Assembly (NCBI RefSeq): GCF_001574435.1
Contig: NZ_LOCN01000036.1
Location: 373 to 44,889 of the forward strand
Reading direction: 5' to 3'
DNA: 44,517 bases
From: Moritella sp. JT01
GTDB taxonomy: Bacteria > Pseudomonadota > Gammaproteobacteria > Enterobacterales > Moritellaceae
The translations under genes were made by a program, and so were the position numbers. Positions 41,902 to 44,517 of the stretch are shown in pieces. The notes under the pieces were generated by a model. That model was not told where the DNA came from and searched no databases. It was given only the letters and a program-made list of their open reading frames with translations. Every line of letters starts with the position of its first letter. The first letter of the stretch is position 1.

Positions 41902-43218
41902 ATCAACCTGCGTATAGTCCATTGGCTGAGCAATATAACTGCCTTGACCAAACTCACAGCCAAGCTCGATTAATTTAGCATGCTGCTGAGGATTGCTAAT
42001 TCCTTCAACAATGACTTTAAAGCCCATATCGTGGCTAATATCTCTAATTACGCGAATCAACGACAGATCTTTTTTAGACATCAGCATACGATTGGTAAAG
42101 CTGCTGTCTATTTTTACAAAGTCGATCGGATATTTGAAAAATTCATTCAAAGAACTAAAGCCGGTACAAAAATTATCTAATCCTACTTGCACCCCTATTT
42201 GGCGTAATTTTTCTAACGCGCGTATGGCAAATTCATTGTGAGCCATAAATTCATGTTCTCTGAATTCAAATACTAAACGATGTGGAGGGATCTGTTGTTG
42301 TTGAATAATAAAAATTAAATGCTCAACAGCGCCTTCAAGAATGAGATGTTTGACGGATAAGTTCATCGCTAACATGATTTGTTGATTATTAGGGTGCGAA
42401 TCATGCCACTTTTTTAATTGTAAGCATGCTTGATACATAATGTGTAAATCAAGGGTGATAATAATATCGGTACGTTCAGCGAAAGACATAAAACTGTTGT
42501 CGTGATGCTCTTCTTGCCAATGGGCAATGACTTCAAAACCGACCAATTGATTACTGTCAAGCTGAATAATAGGTTGGTAATACGGCAGAATATCATTGTT
42601 AATAATAGCGCGAGTAAGCTTTTCTTGTTGCAATATAGCCAAGGTATTTTCAGCTGGTACGGGTAACGCAGTCGATAGATGGTATTGACCGAGACCTTGT
42701 TGCAGGGCCATTTTTAGGGCGATATCTGCGTCTTTCAATACTTGACTCACTGAGTGGGGGGCTTGTTGTAAACTAATTCCAATACTGCAGCTGCAGAGAA
42801 TTTTATAGTTACTTACCTGAAAGCTAAAGCGGAACTGTGATTGGATCTTTTTAGCGAGACTGATAGCGCTATCCGCATCGACTATGTCCGTTTTTAATAA
42901 GGCAAACTCATCGCCTTGTAAGTTAACCAAGCAGTCGTCACTGGAGGTTAATAATTGCAAGTGGTGACGAATGATTGTAATGAGTTTATTACTGAGTTCA
43001 CTACCAAAATTTTGCTCCACATCGGCGATGTTATCAATTTTAATCAGTAATAATACAAAACTTTGTTGGGTTTGTTGCAGTTGTTGTGAGGCTGACTTTA
43101 GCTGTGTTAAAAATAAGGCTCGTTGTGTCCGTAATGAACTCGATAGCGCGAGACCGATAAGTTTGGCGCTGCTTGGCTGGTGTTGGTTTGATAGACGATC
43201 CTTGTTCACTGTAGGCAT
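41884..43218 (-). CDS. Degenerate GGDEF-EAL domain protein
   Basis: The 444-residue protein has a GGDEF-like domain (about 50-180) with signature QGDEF at 101-105, and an EAL domain (about 200-444) with EVI at 229-231 in the EAL position. EAL residues N286, E318/E321, K369, E405 and Q425 are kept, but the metal-binding DDFG motif reads D348-N349-F-C. No sensor domain or membrane segment precedes GGDEF. Reduced or lost cyclic-di-GMP turnover is likely, and a binding or scaffold role possible. ATG 43218 has AGG too close; GTG 43209 has AGGA 8 bases upstream and is an alternative start. Confidence 0.88.
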   Translation of the reverse strand: MPTVNKDRLSNQHQPSSAKLIGLALSSSLRTQRALFLTQLKSASQQLQQTQQSFVLLLIKIDNIADVEQNFGSELSNKLITIIRHHLQLLTSSDDCLVNLQGDEFALLKTDIVDADSAISLAKKIQSQFRFSFQVSNYKILCSCSIGISLQQAPHSVSQVLKDADIALKMALQQGLGQYHLSTALPVPAENTLAILQQEKLTRAIINNDILPYYQPIIQLDSNQLVGFEVIAHWQEEHHDNSFMSFAERTDIIITLDLHIMYQACLQLKKWHDSHPNNQQIMLAMNLSVKHLILEGAVEHLIFIIQQQQIPPHRLVFEFREHEFMAHNEFAIRALEKLRQIGVQVGLDNFCTGFSSLNEFFKYPIDFVKIDSSFTNRMLMSKKDLSLIRVIRDISHDMGFKVIVEGISNPQQHAKLIELGCEFGQGSYIAQPMDYTQVDRLLEL

Positions 43219-43287
43219 CCTAATGGTCTTTAATCACGGAAAAACTAAGTCTTATAGTGATAAAGTCTAGCAGTGGATAACTGAGGG

Positions 43288-43320
43288 TCAAAAAAAAGCC
43301 ACTAAAAAATGAGTGGCTTT
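43288..43320 (-). terminator. Terminator of the cytochrome c5 gene
   Basis: On the minus strand AAAGCCACT/AGTGGCTTT (43312-43320 with 43295-43303) is followed by a T run to 43288. Confidence 0.88.
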
Positions 43321-43392
43321 ATCGAATAATTACTTGGTTATAATCGGAGAGTTAAGGTCATCCTGTTGTTATAACGTTATTTATCTCTCGTG

Positions 43393-43812
43393 TTACAGGC
43401 CTTGGATCATGTAATTAACAGCGGCTTGTAATTCGTCATCAGAACACGTTGCACAAGTACCACGTGGAGGCATCACGCCATTGAAGCCTTCGATTGCATG
43501 GCGATAAAGCGTGTCTTTACCTTTTGCAATTCGAGGTCCCCATTGATCCGCATTACCTTTAATCGGAGCACCAGCAAGGCCACTGCCGTGACACATGCTA
43601 CAAGTAGTCGTATAAATTTGTTCACCTGAGCGTGGTTCTGCAGGTGCAGTGCTTTTCGCAACGACTGGAGCCAGTTCACCTGGTAAGTATACTTGACCTA
43701 CAGGGGCAATTCTTTCTGCAACTGATTCCGCAGAGTTGTGACTTGCGCTTACGGTAAATGCAAATAGTAATGATGCTGATAAAGTGATTAGAATATTTCG
43801 TAATTTATACAT
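43393..43812 (-). CDS. Cytochrome c5-type monohaem cytochrome
   Basis: The 139-residue protein has a signal peptide (about 1-23, ending VSA), a haem-binding C71-S-M-C74-H75, the axial methionine M114 in GVMPPRG and the extra C120-x2-C123 pair typical of cytochrome c5, which forms a disulfide. It is a small periplasmic electron carrier; in related marine bacteria such proteins donate electrons to oxidases or other reductases. A link to the cbb3 oxidase served by CcoG is possible but not shown here. It is monocistronic. Confidence 0.93.
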   Translation of the reverse strand: MYKLRNILITLSASLLFAFTVSASHNSAESVAERIAPVGQVYLPGELAPVVAKSTAPAEPRSGEQIYTTTCSMCHGSGLAGAPIKGNADQWGPRIAKGKDTLYRHAIEGFNGVMPPRGTCATCSDDELQAAVNYMIQGL

Positions 43813-44073
43813 GCTCTTTTTAGCTCCCTAATAATGGTATTGTCAGTCTATGGGTGACTTTTGTTATAATAAATCCCTACTGCTGCGAATCATTATATCC
43901 TTACCAAGCCTTAGGTTAAATAGTTGTAACAGTGTTTGTTGCATTTTCCTTAGTTAGATAGTGCTTTTAGTTGGTTATAAAAGATACAGGCGTTGTAATT
44001 ATGCAACATATTCATGTTGAATTAACGGATTTTCCTAGACGAGATTCGCCGTTGGACGTAGTATATTGCTGAT

Positions 44074-44150
44074 GCGTCCGTAGCTCAGTTGGATAGAGCG
44101 CGCCCCTCCGGAGGGTGAGGTCGGAGGTTCGACTCCTCTCGGACGCACCA
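44074..44150 (+). tRNA. tRNA-Arg (CCG)
   Basis: The 77-base cloverleaf has acceptor strands GCGTCCG/CGGACGC, an anticodon CCG at 44108-44110 in a CGCCC/GGGTG stem (one G-T pair), the GGTTCGACTCC T arm and encoded CCA. It corresponds to E. coli argX. Confidence 0.97.
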
Positions 44151-44180
44151 TTATAGTGGTTGTGCAATTAAATGGTTAAT

Positions 44181-44257
44181 GGCGGTTGTAGCTCAGTTGG
44201 TAGAGCCCCGGATTGTGATTCCGGTTGTCGTGGGTTCAAATCCCATCAGTCGCCCCA
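44181..44257 (+). tRNA. tRNA-His (GTG)
   Basis: Anticodon GTG at 44215-44217, extra G at position -1 (44181) facing C73 (44254), and encoded CCA at 44255-44257. It lies 30 bases after tRNA-Arg and is probably co-transcribed. It corresponds to E. coli hisR. Confidence 0.97.
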
Positions 44258-44395
44258 TTGCATTTAATTGAACATGCACAGGTAAATACAGTTCAGTAAG
44301 TTAATTTGTTCTGATTGTTTTTTACACTGGCGCTGTTTGTTTTTATTCCGATTTAATTGAAAATGATAAAAAAATCGTTTTTTGGTTAAAAAGAC

Positions 44396-44423
44396 TTGCA
44401 GACTTACACACAATATCTATAAT
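44396..44423 (+). promoter_or_regulatory. Probable promoter of tRNA-Pro
   Basis: TTGCAG (44396-44401), a 16-base spacer and TATAAT (44418-44423) are followed by a GCGC discriminator, typical for stable RNA promoters. It lies in the 207-base gap between tRNA-His and tRNA-Pro. Confidence 0.7.
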
Positions 44424-44464
44424 GCGCACACTTGTTAAGAATGATGCATTCTAATGAGCATGTT

Positions 44465-44517
44465 CGGTGATTAGCGCAGCTTGGTAGCGCACCTGGTTTG
44501 GGACCAGGGGGTCAGAG
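44465..44517 (+). tRNA. tRNA-Pro (TGG), 3' end cut by the window edge
   Basis: D arm AGCGCAGCTTGGTAGCGC and anticodon TGG at 44499-44501 in a CCTGG/CCAGG stem match bacterial tRNA-Pro. The T arm and acceptor 3' strand lie beyond the window. It corresponds to E. coli proM. Confidence 0.95.

Noticed and set aside
1..44517. CRISPR array, prophage or defence island
   Set aside because: No regularly spaced repeats, no phage structural or integrase genes and no known defence genes were found on either strand.

Overview
The window is a typical gammaproteobacterial chromosome segment of moderately low G+C. The gene order srkA-dsbA ... yihG ... comM-ilvLGMED ... ilvA ... ilvY/ilvC ... rep ... tRNA-Arg-His-(Pro) follows the order of the same genes around the ilv-rep region of Escherichia coli. 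Protein style (VC2662-like family, cytochrome c5, TVP38-oxidoreductase fusion, lone ccoG) points to a marine member of the Alteromonadales/Vibrionales range; Moritella or a relative is my best guess, from recognition only. No plasmid, phage or complete insertion sequence is visible. The left edge cuts a tRNA-Asp gene (often the distal gene of an rRNA operon) and the right edge cuts a tRNA-Pro gene.

Left part (1-6.2 kb): a YohC/Yip1-type membrane protein; a very AT-rich islet with a 56-residue ORF that overlaps a CpdA-like metallophosphoesterase gene, bounded by two imperfect direct repeats; then a two-gene operon of a TVP38/DedA-pyridine nucleotide-disulfide oxidoreductase fusion and a MocR-type regulator. 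The islet is the only clearly foreign-looking patch.

6.4-14.3 kb: the copper/oxidase assembly protein CcoG, then srkA-dsbA (stress kinase and periplasmic disulfide oxidase), and on the minus strand a long-chain acyl-CoA synthetase, the acyltransferase YihG and the natural-transformation helicase ComM.

14.5-33.4 kb: branched-chain amino acid biosynthesis. A promoter, an Ile/Val/Leu-rich leader peptide (ilvL) and a transcription attenuator precede ilvGMED, which ends in a strong terminator. ilvA is detached: alanine dehydrogenase (ald), a Bax-like glucosaminidase and an SDF-family amino acid symporter lie between ilvD and ilvA. A further block (lipoprotein, rlmJ, alpha/beta hydrolase plus K+ channel, ubiK, VC2662-like protein) separates ilvA from the divergent ilvY/ilvC pair. 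Together ilvGM, ilvC, ilvD, ilvE and ilvA supply the complete Ile/Val route from threonine and pyruvate.

33.9-44.5 kb: a tandem GST-fold protein, tcdA, a thiolase behind an 18-bp perfect palindrome that fits the PsrA consensus, csdE-csdA (sulfur transfer, the partner system of TcdA), rpmB-rpmG, rep, a degenerate GGDEF-EAL protein, cytochrome c5 and a tRNA cluster. I did not find a convincing new multi-gene defence or metabolic system. The best candidates for something undescribed are the repeat-bounded phosphoesterase islet, the SDF symporter with substituted substrate- and ion-site residues, and the membrane oxidoreductase fusion.
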